Shown piece by piece: positions 16,641 through 26,021 of a DNA stretch of 64,000 bases. Both the position numbers and the translations under genes were made by a program. The stretch's first letter is position 1, and the number at the start of each line of letters is the position of its first letter. The DNA comes from Oscillatoria nigro-viridis PCC 7112 (GTDB lineage Bacteria > Cyanobacteriota > Cyanobacteriia > Cyanobacteriales > Microcoleaceae): positions 1,006,501 through 1,070,500 of the forward strand of contig NC_019729.1 in assembly GCF_000317475.1 (NCBI RefSeq), written 5' to 3'. The notes below the pieces were generated by a model, which was not told the DNA's origin, searched no databases, and saw nothing but the letters and a program-made list of their open reading frames with translations.

Positions 16641-19600
16641 TTAGCCAAAATCGGCGACATTAATTAGAGTGGAGGATACCCCATTGAGAGCGGCTAAAAT
16701 TTCTCCGGTTGCTGACAAACGGATGAAAGTTGCACTGTTTTCTTGAGTAAAGGACAGTTGGGAGAAAGTAAGACCATTGCCTAGAGAAAGCAAATCTATT
16801 CCGTCTTCAAAATCCAAGATAAGATCGATACCAGAATTGGGAGAGAGCAAGAAGCGATCGTTGCCATCACCTCCTGTCAAACTATCATTTCCCAAACCGC
16901 CATTCAGCAAATCATCACCGTTACCTCCCAGCAGAATATCGTTGTCATCGTCGCCGTTCAAAATGTCAGCACCCCGGTTGCCAAACAAGACATCCTCACC
17001 GTTACCGCCAAGCAAAGTATCGTTAGCCTTGCCGCCGAAAAGAGTGTCATTCCCCACGCCAGAGTCCAGGGAATCATTGCCCCTCAGACCCAGCAAAACA
17101 TTATTTGGACTGTCGCCAGTCAGGGTATCATCGCCATTTGTACCGAGAATGCGATTCGGAGAATTGCTGCCCAAATCTGCGTCGCCGGTGACAACAGGAG
17201 TTGCAATCCCAGCAGGTAATATCACAGCTTGAATTTTGGTATCTAAAGCAGCACCAGTATTCTCAGTAACTACCTGGGAAATTGTCTTAGTTCCCGCACC
17301 AACTTCTTTGAAGTCTTGAGTAGTTGGGCCCAAAGTTACTTGTTGGACGCGGGCTACTGATTCAGGAATTGATGTTCCTGTTGGGTTGGAGACAGCAGAA
17401 TCAATGCGCTGATTTGCTGTTGCCATTACAGTCGCAGCTTGCGAGGTAATTGAGGTAACTTTTTGACTGTTGAAACTGGGGTCAATCTGCTGAATTTTCG
17501 CGGCACTTTGCTGAATGATTGGTTCTAAAGTGGCTGCGTTACTGAGGTTTAAAACCGTGCCCGATTGAATTTGACTCGTAATTGAACTGACAACAGCCTT
17601 GACAATTTCATTAGTAGCTGCACTGGAAGCACCGTCAATCAAAGCAGCAGTTTGAGTGATGACGTTTTGAACTTTTACCATTGCTGCCAAAGTTGCGACG
17701 CCGCCCGGTTCGGTGTCGTTGGTGGCCGCGATCGGATCGAAATCTGCGATCGCAACATCAGCGGGAATGGCAAGAGCAGATTTGACCAGAGATTCGGCCC
17801 GATCGCTCTCAATTCCCCGATCTACCAAGTCCACCATCAGAGTCGTTAACAGTGTGACCACAGTAGCGTCAGCAGGTGCAGTAACAGGCGTTTCTAAAGG
17901 CAAACCCGTAGCAGTATCAGTGCCGCCAAAAGCAACTAAATTGCCTTCATTTGAATCAATTTCCCCATTGGCGTTTTTGTCGAAAGTCTCGAAGGGGATA
18001 TCGAGATTAAATGCACCGTTGCCGTCAGTATTAGTTGATGGTTCGCCAGCATCAAGAACACCATTTTTATTGGCATCCAAAAATACTTTGGCACCTGCAA
18101 TGTAATTATCAATTACCCAGCGACCGTTAACTTTCGTTATCTTGAAGGTTTGAGAACTGCTAGCACCTGCAGGGTCGGTGGCGGTTAACTTAACCTTAAA
18201 CGGTCTTACAAAACTCAATGGTTTTCCATTAATATTAAACACTGGTGGAGTGCCAGTAAATTTGATGGTGTTCTTGTTAGAGTCGAAAGAGAATCCCAGC
18301 CAGCTACTGTTGAAACTGCTGGTTAAAGGACTGCCATCCTCTCGAGTTAATTTGTAGGAGATTAAGTCGCCATCCGGATCGGTGTAGACATTTTGAATGT
18401 CTTGATTAAACTCCTTATAGTAATAGGCTAAATGAATCTTCTCTTGTGGCGGACGGTTCTGAACAACACCTCCTCCAGCAATAGCTTCACCCAAAGCCAG
18501 CACATCGACGCGCTTGAAATTAAGACCGGTATGCTTAACGTTGTCGTCTTCATCGTCGCCGTCGTTGATAGTGACACCGGTTTGTTTTAAAAGATTGCCA
18601 AACTCCTTTGGTGTCAGTTTGCGGCCTAATTCTTTCTGTGCTAACTGTTGGGCTAATGCTGCAATGCCGGCAATGTGGGCTGTAGCTTGACTGCTACCGT
18701 GATAGGTGTTTATGGGAGCGCCAGAGGCGGTTGTGGGATCGCCAGCTAGGCCAGCCCCGGTGATAGGTGCTCCTGGTGCAAAAACAGTGGTTAATTGCCC
18801 GTTACGCTGAGAAAAAGGAGCAATGCGATCGGCAGCAGTGGTATTTGCGGTTGCCGATCCAAAATAACTTGTATAAGGGTAAGGCTCAGGAACAATGTTG
18901 GAGTTATATACCGCGCTGACCGATAGCGAATTCGGATCGGCTGAAGGGTAGTTTACACCTGGAGGATTCTGGTACTGGAAGTAACGGTTGCCTGATGAAG
19001 AGACAACAATTATATTCTTCGCCGCCAATGCTGCCAGTTCATCTCCAATACCGTAGAGTGAAATAGGACTGGTAAAACTTTCACCGCTGCCGAATGCCAT
19101 ACAAACGCTGGCAATGTTGTAAGTATCTGCATTTTGCAATACCCACTGCAAGGCTTGTTCAACATACGGAAACTTATTAATTTCGTCTGAACTACCAGCA
19201 GGTATAGTATCCTTTCTGATTTTGAGGTCGATAATCTTAGCCCCTGGTGCCATCCCTGTATAGGTTGGGTCTTGGGAAGCAATAATGCTGGCAATGTTCG
19301 ATCCGTGTCCGTCTTTGTCGCTAGCATCCGCGTCGCCGTCGGCAAAATCGTAGTTATAAACGATGCGATCGCTGATGCCGTTTGAGTCGCTGTCAGGGCC
19401 AAAGAATGGGTGGTTTAAGTTGATGCCAGTTTCTAATACCGCTACAGAGAAACCGCTGCCGTCAATACCGGAAAAACGCGGTGTGGCGCGGAATTTGTCC
19501 AGATCGATCAGTTTATTGGATACACTGGCAGTTTTAGTATTATAGGGGTCGTTGCCGGTGGGGATAGCGTCAAAACCACCAGAAAAGTCTGCTGGCAAGA

Positions 19601-22600
19601 AGTTATTAACGAAACTTGAAGCATTACTATTACCACCAACACCACTAAACAACACTGAGTCGAGGAAATTGCTATCAATCAGGGAAGTGGATAGATTGTT
19701 AGTGAGTAGATTGTTGTTGATGCCGCGCAAAATGCTGCTGCTAGGTGAATTTGACTGGGGATTTGTGACGGCAGGGCCTTCATATCCTGTAGTGGTGACA
19801 CCTGCAAGACGAGGTACAGCCGACAAATTCAAATTGTATGGAGTCTGAGCGCTATTAACTGAAGAAACTCGAATGCTGTAAGTCCCGTGTTCCAAAATGC
19901 GGTTAATTAATTTTGAGCCAGCACCCGAACTTTGTGCAGTTGAGATGACATTTTGATTACTGTCAAGCAATTCCAGATTAATATCTCCCGTAAATCCGCT
20001 GACTGCCAAGTTGAAGTCATTGTCAGCACCGATCGTGAATTTGTAGTAATCTGGATCGTTACTACTGACTGAATCACTGTAGTTTCTGAGATCGGAACTT
20101 ACATTGAGTACGCGGGCTGTACTTGCCGTGTTTCCAGCTAAGTCTTGTGCTGGGATATTGCTGTCATTATCGTTATTGGTGACAGCGATATCGGACGCAT
20201 TTAATCCGTTAAATTTGTTATCCGTACTGACCGCTGGGTTAGTAACAATGGTGTAAGCTTTATCCCCGTCAATAGCAAAGTCATCAACACCTGTTACCGT
20301 TACTGTCTGCGGCTGATTCCAATTAGTAGAGTTGAATGTAAGCGATTGCGGGGAAACTGTTCCTTCTGCTGTATTGGAACTTGCTAAATCTATTTTCACA
20401 TCGCCAGTAGGTGGGATGTTTAAGGTGTTGAGTTGAACATTAAATGTTGCTGTTTGGCCTGCTTCTGTGGTGATTAATCCACTTGTAGGATTAACGGTAA
20501 TTCCAGCAGGTGTTGGGGTTGGTGTTGGGGTTGGTGTTGGGGTTGGTGTTGGAGGTGTTGGGGTTGGTGTTGGAGGTGTTGGAGGTGTTGGAGGTATTGG
20601 AGGTGTTGGAGTTGGAGGTGTTGGAGTTGGAGGTGTTGGAGTTGGAGGTGTTGGAGTTGGAGGTGTTGGAGGTGTTGGAGGTATTGGAGGTGTTGGAGGT
20701 GTTGGGGTTGGGGCAGTGTCGTTATCAGTAATGGCGACATTAACAGGGGAAATGGTGATGCTGTTATATTTAACATCGCTACTGGTAGAAGTATGCCCGA
20801 TCGCCCCCGCATGATTTCCTTCTACAGCCGCATCATCTGTAGCCGTTACTGTGACGGGTTTGGCAACATTCCAGTTGGTAGCGTCGAAGGTAATTGCACC
20901 GATCGCATTTATTTGATTTCCCGCATCAAAACTGATAGTAACGGGTGCAGTTGGCTGCGAATTTAACTTGAGTGTATAACTGCTTGTGGCACCGCCTTCT
21001 GTAGCAGTTGTGCTCTCCGGTGAAATACTCACACCAGTCGTGTCGTTGTCAGCAATCGTGGCAGTCACGGGAGAAATCGTCAGGTTGTTATAATTAGTAT
21101 CTGTACTGACAGACGTATGAGCGATCGTGCCGCTGCGGCTTCCTTGCGCTATGCTGTCATCGATCGCCGTAACAGTGACATTTTGCGCCACATTCCAATT
21201 ATTCGGGGTGAAAGTCAGAGGTGCGATCGCATTAATTTGACTGCCCGTATCAAAATTAATCGTGACGTTTGCAGTAGGTGCGGTAGTCAGAAGTACGCCG
21301 TAGCTATCCGTTGCACCGCTTTCAGCAATAGCTGTCTCCCCTTCTGATTGCACAATAGAAACACCGGGACTATCGTTATCAGTAATCGATGCTGTCACAT
21401 TGGGAATGGCTTTCGCATTATAATTGGCATCGGTACTCGTAACTGTGTGAGAAATCGTGCCGCTGTGGGTTCCTTGTGCTAAATTATCGTCGATCGCACT
21501 GACAGTGACAGTTTTCTCAACATTCCAATTAGTGCTGTCAAAAGTAATAGGTGTGGCGATCGGATTAAGTTGATCGCCAGTATTGAAACTGATAGTAACC
21601 GCTGCCTTCGGTTCCGAAGTTAGCTTGACTTTGTAACTGCCATTTGCACCGCCTTCTGTAGCAGTTATGTCCGTAGGTGCAATGCTGAAACCTGCCGTGT
21701 CGTTATCGGTAATGGCGACGCTAACAGCCGGAATTGTGATGCTGTTATAGTTAGTATCGGTACTGGTAGCAGTATGGGCGATCGCACCTGCATGATTTCC
21801 TTCAACTAAATTGTCATCAACTGCTTTCACCGCTACAGTTTGCTCGACATTCCAATTAGTAGCGGTAAAAGTAAGTGCGGTAATTGGTTGAATTTCACTG
21901 CCTGTAGCCAAGTTAATCGTAACAGGTGCTGTCGGTTGAGTATTTAATTTAACGCTATATTTTCCAGTTGCACCGCCTTCCGTCGCAGTCGTGTTAGCAG
22001 GAGTAATGGTAACGCCTGCGGTGTCGTTATCGGTAATATTAGCATTGACGGTATTGCCAGCAGTGCCATTGACGATAAAACTTGCAGTCGCCCCGTTATA
22101 ATTGGCATCGGTACTGATAGCAGTATGGGCGATCGGGCCGCTGTGTGGTGAAGTTTCTGTTACTGCATCATCAACTGCACTTACTGTCACTGTTTGCGGT
22201 ACAAACCAGTTAGTTGGAGTGAAAGTAATGCCAGCAATAGGTTGAATTTGAGTGTCGGTGTTAAGTGCGATCGCCACATTTGCAGTAGGCTGATTAGTGA
22301 GCACAACTGTATAAGTATCCGTCGTCCCGCTTTCTGCTACATTAGTGCTGCCGCCTGACTCAACAATCTTAACCTGCGGCCCGCCAGGAATTATTTTAGT
22401 AATAAAAGCATCAGCAACACCTCCCGCATTTGCGGCTTGCAAAGGAGTTGCTGTTGGGAAATTAGTAGAAGCAGTACCTCCCCCTACATAAACTGCACCA
22501 GAAGCATCCACCGCAATACCACTACCGAAGTCGTTACCGCTGCCACCGAGATAAGTAGAATCAACTAAGGCAGAACCCGATGAATTGATTTTCGTGACAA

Positions 22601-24443
22601 AAGCATCTTGCCCGCCGCCGCTGATACTTTGAATAGCATTCTTAGTCGGGAAATTAGTCGAAGTCGTATTTCCTGTCACATAAGCATTACCCGCACTGTC
22701 TACAGTAATGCGATCGCCATTCTCATCTCCGCTACCGCCCAAATAAGTTGAATAAGCCAAAGAGTTATTAGCACGTATCTTGAGGACAAAAGCGTCTTTA
22801 GCACCACCTGCATTAGCAGCTTGAATCGGAGTATTTATAATCTTAGGAGCTATAGGAACATCAGCAGATACAATAAAATCAATTGAAGAGGTATTTCCCA
22901 CAATATAGGCATTTCCAGAACTATCTACAGCGATATCATTACCTTTATCTTCACCGCTGCCACCTAAATAAGTGGAATAAGTAAGTGCGCCATCAACGTT
23001 AAATCTACTGACAAAAGCTTCAACACCGCCTGTAAGTGTATCATTAGCTGAGTTCAGCGGGAAGTTAGTCGAATCCGTATTTCCGGTAGCCCAGACATTA
23101 CCAGAATTGTCTAGTGCAATGGCTTTAGCATCATCGGTACCGCTACCGCCCAAGTAGGTAGAGTAAACTAAAGCACTGCCGGTGGGATTAACTTTAGCAA
23201 GAAACCCATCCAGTCCGCCTCCGTAATTAAACTGGGAAGCAGTGTCAGTGGTGGGGAAACCACCGTATGTCGGCCCGACAACATAAGCATTACCGCTACT
23301 GTCTACTTTAATGCCGTTGCCGAGGCTACTCCCGCTAGCGCCGAAAAAAGTACCACCATTGGCGATAGCGCTACCGCCTAAAAAAGTAGAATAAACTAAC
23401 GAATTCCCTGCTGCATTGAGTTTAGTTACAGCAGCACTCGTAATATCTGCTGTAGGTTTAAAAGAACCGGCTGTAGTTGGATAACCCGGATTGACAGGCC
23501 CGGTTAAATAAGCATTTCCTTGACTGTCTACGGCAATGTCAAAACCTTCATCATTGTTAGGGCCGCCAATATATGTAGAGTAAACTAAGGCAGTTCCTTC
23601 GGGGTTAACTTTCGTAACCCAGATATCAGATTGACCCCCTGGTGTAGTTTGGAATGCACCAGGAGTAGTCGGAAAATTGTTAAAAGTAGTTCCAATAATG
23701 TAAGCCGCACCTGTGCTATCTACGGTGATGCGGTTGGCATTCTCATTGCCGCTGCCGCCTAGGTAAGTGGAGTAAGCTAAAACCGGGTCAATAACTAGGG
23801 GTTGAGAGGGGTCAAAATTTCCCAAACTAAAATTAACTTGACCGTTTCCTAATAAATTGTAAGCTGCGGGAACATTCACCCGCTGTCCGTTTATATCTTG
23901 ATAAACTATCGGTGCGTTATCAATTAATTCGCCTAGCGGTGTTTCTAATATCAGCGCCCCGTCGTCACGCAACCGGATGTCGTTAACACCGCTATAGTTC
24001 ATCTTAATTTGACTCGGATCGGCAAAAGGTGCAACTAAAAACTCGCTTTTAAGTTGTCCTTCTGTGCCTTTGAAAACGCGGTCAATTCCTTGATAGACGT
24101 TTTGATAAACAACACCGTTAAAAGTAGGCACATTAGTCTGCCATTGACTAGAATCTTCGCCTAACAGAAAGTTAGCAACTCCCGGCAATTGTTCCAGCCC
24201 GGAAATTGTGGGATTCGGGTTGCTGTTGGCTAAGCTGCTGCGGACAATTGAAGAATTTGTGGCTTGGTTTCCCGGTTCATTCGGTTGCTGGAAAGCGACG
24301 AAGGCGATTTCGTTTGGACTAAAAAAGATGCTGTGACCAGCACCTTTAACCTGGAATTTCACATTGGGGTCAGTTTGTCCAGCATTTGCAATAAAACTTA
24401 AGGGAATTTGACCGTAAGATGCCTGTTGATTTTGAGAGCTCAT
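16641..24443 (-). CDS. giant RTX protein with beta-propeller and subtilisin-like domains
   Basis: 2600 residues, predicted to leave the cell by type I secretion. In order: an N-terminal DUF7948-like part (PLSFIANAGQTDPNVKFQV, residues 1-220); about nine SBBP propeller repeats with YSTYLGGSGN (224-680); beta-sandwich repeats with DNDTAG spacers (690-1237); a Pro-Thr linker (1241-1314); a Calx-beta-like and a PPC-like domain; a subtilase-like domain (about 1655-1950); a cadherin-like and an EF-like/SdrD-like segment (DANKNGVLDAGEPS). It ends with a conserved helical block, RTX repeats (about 2431-2531) and a secretion tail. The subtilase triad reads AVLETGI (Glu for Asp), DGHGSN (His) and YHGSSQATAHIAG (Ser), with SSSGN for the oxyanion site. 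Reduced or altered peptidase activity is possible. The large size and a close relative at 31268 suggest a surface adhesin/protease. Confidence 0.85.
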   Translation of the reverse strand: MSSQNQQASYGQIPLSFIANAGQTDPNVKFQVKGAGHSIFFSPNEIAFVAFQQPNEPGNQATNSSIVRSSLANSNPNPTISGLEQLPGVANFLLGEDSSQWQTNVPTFNGVVYQNVYQGIDRVFKGTEGQLKSEFLVAPFADPSQIKMNYSGVNDIRLRDDGALILETPLGELIDNAPIVYQDINGQRVNVPAAYNLLGNGQVNFSLGNFDPSQPLVIDPVLAYSTYLGGSGNENANRITVDSTGAAYIIGTTFNNFPTTPGAFQTTPGGQSDIWVTKVNPEGTALVYSTYIGGPNNDEGFDIAVDSQGNAYLTGPVNPGYPTTAGSFKPTADITSAAVTKLNAAGNSLVYSTFLGGSAIANGGTFFGASGSSLGNGIKVDSSGNAYVVGPTYGGFPTTDTASQFNYGGGLDGFLAKVNPTGSALVYSTYLGGSGTDDAKAIALDNSGNVWATGNTDSTNFPLNSANDTLTGGVEAFVSRFNVDGALTYSTYLGGSGEDKGNDIAVDSSGNAYIVGNTSSIDFIVSADVPIAPKIINTPIQAANAGGAKDAFVLKIRANNSLAYSTYLGGSGDENGDRITVDSAGNAYVTGNTTSTNFPTKNAIQSISGGGQDAFVTKINSSGSALVDSTYLGGSGNDFGSGIAVDASGAVYVGGGTASTNFPTATPLQAANAGGVADAFITKIIPGGPQVKIVESGGSTNVAESGTTDTYTVVLTNQPTANVAIALNTDTQIQPIAGITFTPTNWFVPQTVTVSAVDDAVTETSPHSGPIAHTAISTDANYNGATASFIVNGTAGNTVNANITDNDTAGVTITPANTTATEGGATGKYSVKLNTQPTAPVTINLATGSEIQPITALTFTATNWNVEQTVAVKAVDDNLVEGNHAGAIAHTATSTDTNYNSITIPAVSVAITDNDTAGFSIAPTDITATEGGANGSYKVKLTSEPKAAVTISFNTGDQLNPIATPITFDSTNWNVEKTVTVSAIDDNLAQGTHSGTISHTVTSTDANYNAKAIPNVTASITDNDSPGVSIVQSEGETAIAESGATDSYGVLLTTAPTANVTINFDTGSQINAIAPLTFTPNNWNVAQNVTVTAIDDSIAQGSRSGTIAHTSVSTDTNYNNLTISPVTATIADNDTTGVSISPESTTATEGGATSSYTLKLNSQPTAPVTISFDAGNQINAIGAITFDATNWNVAKPVTVTATDDAAVEGNHAGAIGHTSTSSDVKYNSITISPVNVAITDNDTAPTPTPPTPPIPPTPPTPPTPTPPTPTPPTPTPPTPTPPIPPTPPTPPTPTPTPPTPTPTPTPTPTPTPAGITVNPTSGLITTEAGQTATFNVQLNTLNIPPTGDVKIDLASSNTAEGTVSPQSLTFNSTNWNQPQTVTVTGVDDFAIDGDKAYTIVTNPAVSTDNKFNGLNASDIAVTNNDNDSNIPAQDLAGNTASTARVLNVSSDLRNYSDSVSSNDPDYYKFTIGADNDFNLAVSGFTGDINLELLDSNQNVISTAQSSGAGSKLINRILEHGTYSIRVSSVNSAQTPYNLNLSAVPRLAGVTTTGYEGPAVTNPQSNSPSSSILRGINNNLLTNNLSTSLIDSNFLDSVLFSGVGGNSNASSFVNNFLPADFSGGFDAIPTGNDPYNTKTASVSNKLIDLDKFRATPRFSGIDGSGFSVAVLETGINLNHPFFGPDSDSNGISDRIVYNYDFADGDADASDKDGHGSNIASIIASQDPTYTGMAPGAKIIDLKIRKDTIPAGSSDEINKFPYVEQALQWVLQNADTYNIASVCMAFGSGESFTSPISLYGIGDELAALAAKNIIVVSSSGNRYFQYQNPPGVNYPSADPNSLSVSAVYNSNIVPEPYPYTSYFGSATANTTAADRIAPFSQRNGQLTTVFAPGAPITGAGLAGDPTTASGAPINTYHGSSQATAHIAGIAALAQQLAQKELGRKLTPKEFGNLLKQTGVTINDGDDEDDNVKHTGLNFKRVDVLALGEAIAGGGVVQNRPPQEKIHLAYYYKEFNQDIQNVYTDPDGDLISYKLTREDGSPLTSSFNSSWLGFSFDSNKNTIKFTGTPPVFNINGKPLSFVRPFKVKLTATDPAGASSSQTFKITKVNGRWVIDNYIAGAKVFLDANKNGVLDAGEPSTNTDGNGAFNLDIPFETFDKNANGEIDSNEGNLVAFGGTDTATGLPLETPVTAPADATVVTLLTTLMVDLVDRGIESDRAESLVKSALAIPADVAIADFDPIAATNDTEPGGVATLAAMVKVQNVITQTAALIDGASSAATNEIVKAVVSSITSQIQSGTVLNLSNAATLEPIIQQSAAKIQQIDPSFNSQKVTSITSQAATVMATANQRIDSAVSNPTGTSIPESVARVQQVTLGPTTQDFKEVGAGTKTISQVVTENTGAALDTKIQAVILPAGIATPVVTGDADLGSNSPNRILGTNGDDTLTGDSPNNVLLGLRGNDSLDSGVGNDTLFGGKANDTLLGGNGEDVLFGNRGADILNGDDDNDILLGGNGDDLLNGGLGNDSLTGGDGNDRFLLSPNSGIDLILDFEDGIDLLSLGNGLTFSQLSFTQENSATFIRLSATGEILAALNGVSSTLINVADFG
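20500..20722. repeat. proline-threonine codon repeat inside the giant RTX gene
   Basis: On the minus strand, CCAACACC/CCAACTCC-type units encode about 70 residues of TPTPP and PPTPP. The equivalent place in the 31268 gene has the same kind of linker built from different units. Such runs are slippage-prone and change length easily. Confidence 0.85.
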
Positions 24444-24630
24444 AGCTGGTACCCCTGGTTTATGTTATGCGACTAAGTATATACAAGTACGAGCTCTGCT
24501 TTATTGTAAATTCTTGCGGAAAACTTGTGAAAAATACAATTTTCTTGCGAAATTTTACCTAATTTTATGAATAATTGTAACAACGATGACGGGTTCGATC
24601 GGTAAGTGTGACAGTCTACGGGTTCGATGA

Positions 24631-25060
24631 GTAAGTGCGACAGTCCGCCAGAGGTTAAAAACCCCTGTCTCATAGCGAAAGTCCTCTCAAAGAAAACTGG
24701 TATTCATGATAATTTAATTGGATTTACCAGTCGGTTTCAACCGACTTTCGCTATGAGACGGGGAATTAATTCCCCGGCGGACTTGCGGGTGAATGCAAAA
24801 ACTCAAGAATGCCCAAAATTTTGGGTAAGTGCGACAGTCCGCCAGGGGTTAAAAACCCCTGTCTCATAGCGAAAGTCCTCTCAAAGAGGACTGGTGTTGA
24901 TGATAATTTAATTGGATTTGCCAGTCGGTTTCAACCGACTTTCGCTATGAGACGGGGAATTAATTCCCCGGCGGACTTGCGGGTGAATGCAAAAACTCAA
25001 GAATGCCAAAAACTTTGGGTAAGTCCGAGAGTCCGACAGTCCGCCAGGGGTTTTTAACCG
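24631..25060. repeat. 194-bp tandem repeat (2.2 copies) with long internal palindrome
   Basis: Copies start at 24631 and 24825, with a partial one at 25019. Each has GTCTCATAGCGAAAGTC and, about 65 bp later, its complement GACTTTCGCTATGAGAC. These are flanked by CCGCCAGGGGTTAAAAACCC and GGGGAATTAATTCCCCGGCG, so the whole unit can fold into one long hairpin. A related single copy lies at 47312. The block fills most of the gap between the RTX giant and the AraC gene; the remainder shows nothing else. Confidence 0.9.
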
Positions 25061-25086
25061 CTGCCAGACTGCGGGTGTTACCTTTA

Positions 25087-25983
25087 TTAAAGTTGATCGC
25101 GATATTTCTTAGGAGTTAAACCGACAATTTTACAGAAAGTCTTGCTAAAGTGACTTTGGTCGTGAAACCCGACTTGCTGCGAGATATAGATTATTGATAA
25201 ATCTTGCCTTTTCAATAACTGTTTGGCTTTTTCAATCCGGCACTGAATCACGTACTGATGGGGCGTGACTCCAATTGACTGTTTAAACAAACGACCGAAA
25301 TAATAAGGACTCATCTGCACTAAATTAGCAAGTTCAGTTAAGTGCAAATCTCTGTGTATGTACTCATTAATGTAATTAATAACTATTTGTAATTTCTGAG
25401 GATCGATCCCGCCTTCAACATCTCGCATCTTGGTTTTTTGTGCACAATAGCGGTGAAGTATGTGCATTGAAAGCGCGTTTTTCAGTGCATCGACATAAAG
25501 AGTACCGTTTAATCCACCTGATTCGAGTTCGGTTTTGAGGGCCCAGCCAATGCCGAAAATCAAAGGATCGCTGATTTTCCAGTGCGGTATAATTTCAATG
25601 AGGTTTGAATTGGTCGATTCGCCAACTGTTTTGTCGAAGTCGGTAGGGTCGATCGCGATCGCGACAAATTCAGGATCTTCGACTGCACCTGACTGGAAAT
25701 CAGTACCAGCACCACCAATGAAAATCTCTCCTCTTTGCCACGGTTCGCTACCGTAGTGTTTGCCGTTGAGTATTCCGTTTACTGTAACTGAATTGAGTAT
25801 CAGCCCAAGGTTGTGTTGTTGGAAACAGTGTTCGGGAGTTTCGTCGGCTGGCTGACGGTGATATTCGACGTGAATTCCCTCCCAGTTTGCCCCGTGACTC
25901 GACAGGATTGAGGGACTCGGGAGAATCGATTTCATCGCGTCTGTCTGGGCAAAATCAAGAATTAAGGCTTTCTCTGGGGACAT
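25087..25983 (-). CDS. AraC-family transcriptional regulator
   Basis: A 298-residue DNA-binding regulator. The C-terminal 100 residues have the two helix-turn-helix motifs: LHLTELANLVQMSPYYFGRL followed by FKQSIGVTPHQYVIQCRIEK, and IIYISQQVGFHDQSHFSKTF followed by LTPKKYR. The N-terminal part (HVEYHRQPADETPEHCFQQH) looks like a cupin-type sensing domain. ATG 25983 is chosen because AGGTG lies six bases upstream; a GTG at 25992 overlaps that site. It lies between the 194-bp repeats and an IS200/IS605 element, so its target genes are not apparent. Confidence 0.88.
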   Translation of the reverse strand: MSPEKALILDFAQTDAMKSILPSPSILSSHGANWEGIHVEYHRQPADETPEHCFQQHNLGLILNSVTVNGILNGKHYGSEPWQRGEIFIGGAGTDFQSGAVEDPEFVAIAIDPTDFDKTVGESTNSNLIEIIPHWKISDPLIFGIGWALKTELESGGLNGTLYVDALKNALSMHILHRYCAQKTKMRDVEGGIDPQKLQIVINYINEYIHRDLHLTELANLVQMSPYYFGRLFKQSIGVTPHQYVIQCRIEKAKQLLKRQDLSIIYISQQVGFHDQSHFSKTFCKIVGLTPKKYRDQL

Positions 25984-26021
25984 AGCTTGCACCTGGGAGA
26001 GTTGCTATTATAAAGAACACC

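Noticed and set aside
20467-20814. Glycine-valine-rich plus-strand frame (115 codons)
   Set aside because: It is the opposite strand of the Pro-Thr linker in the giant RTX gene. The same applies to the frame at 34314-34847.
24631-25060. CRISPR array at the tandem repeats
   Set aside because: The unit is 194 bp with internal palindromes and no unique spacers; it is a tandem repeat.
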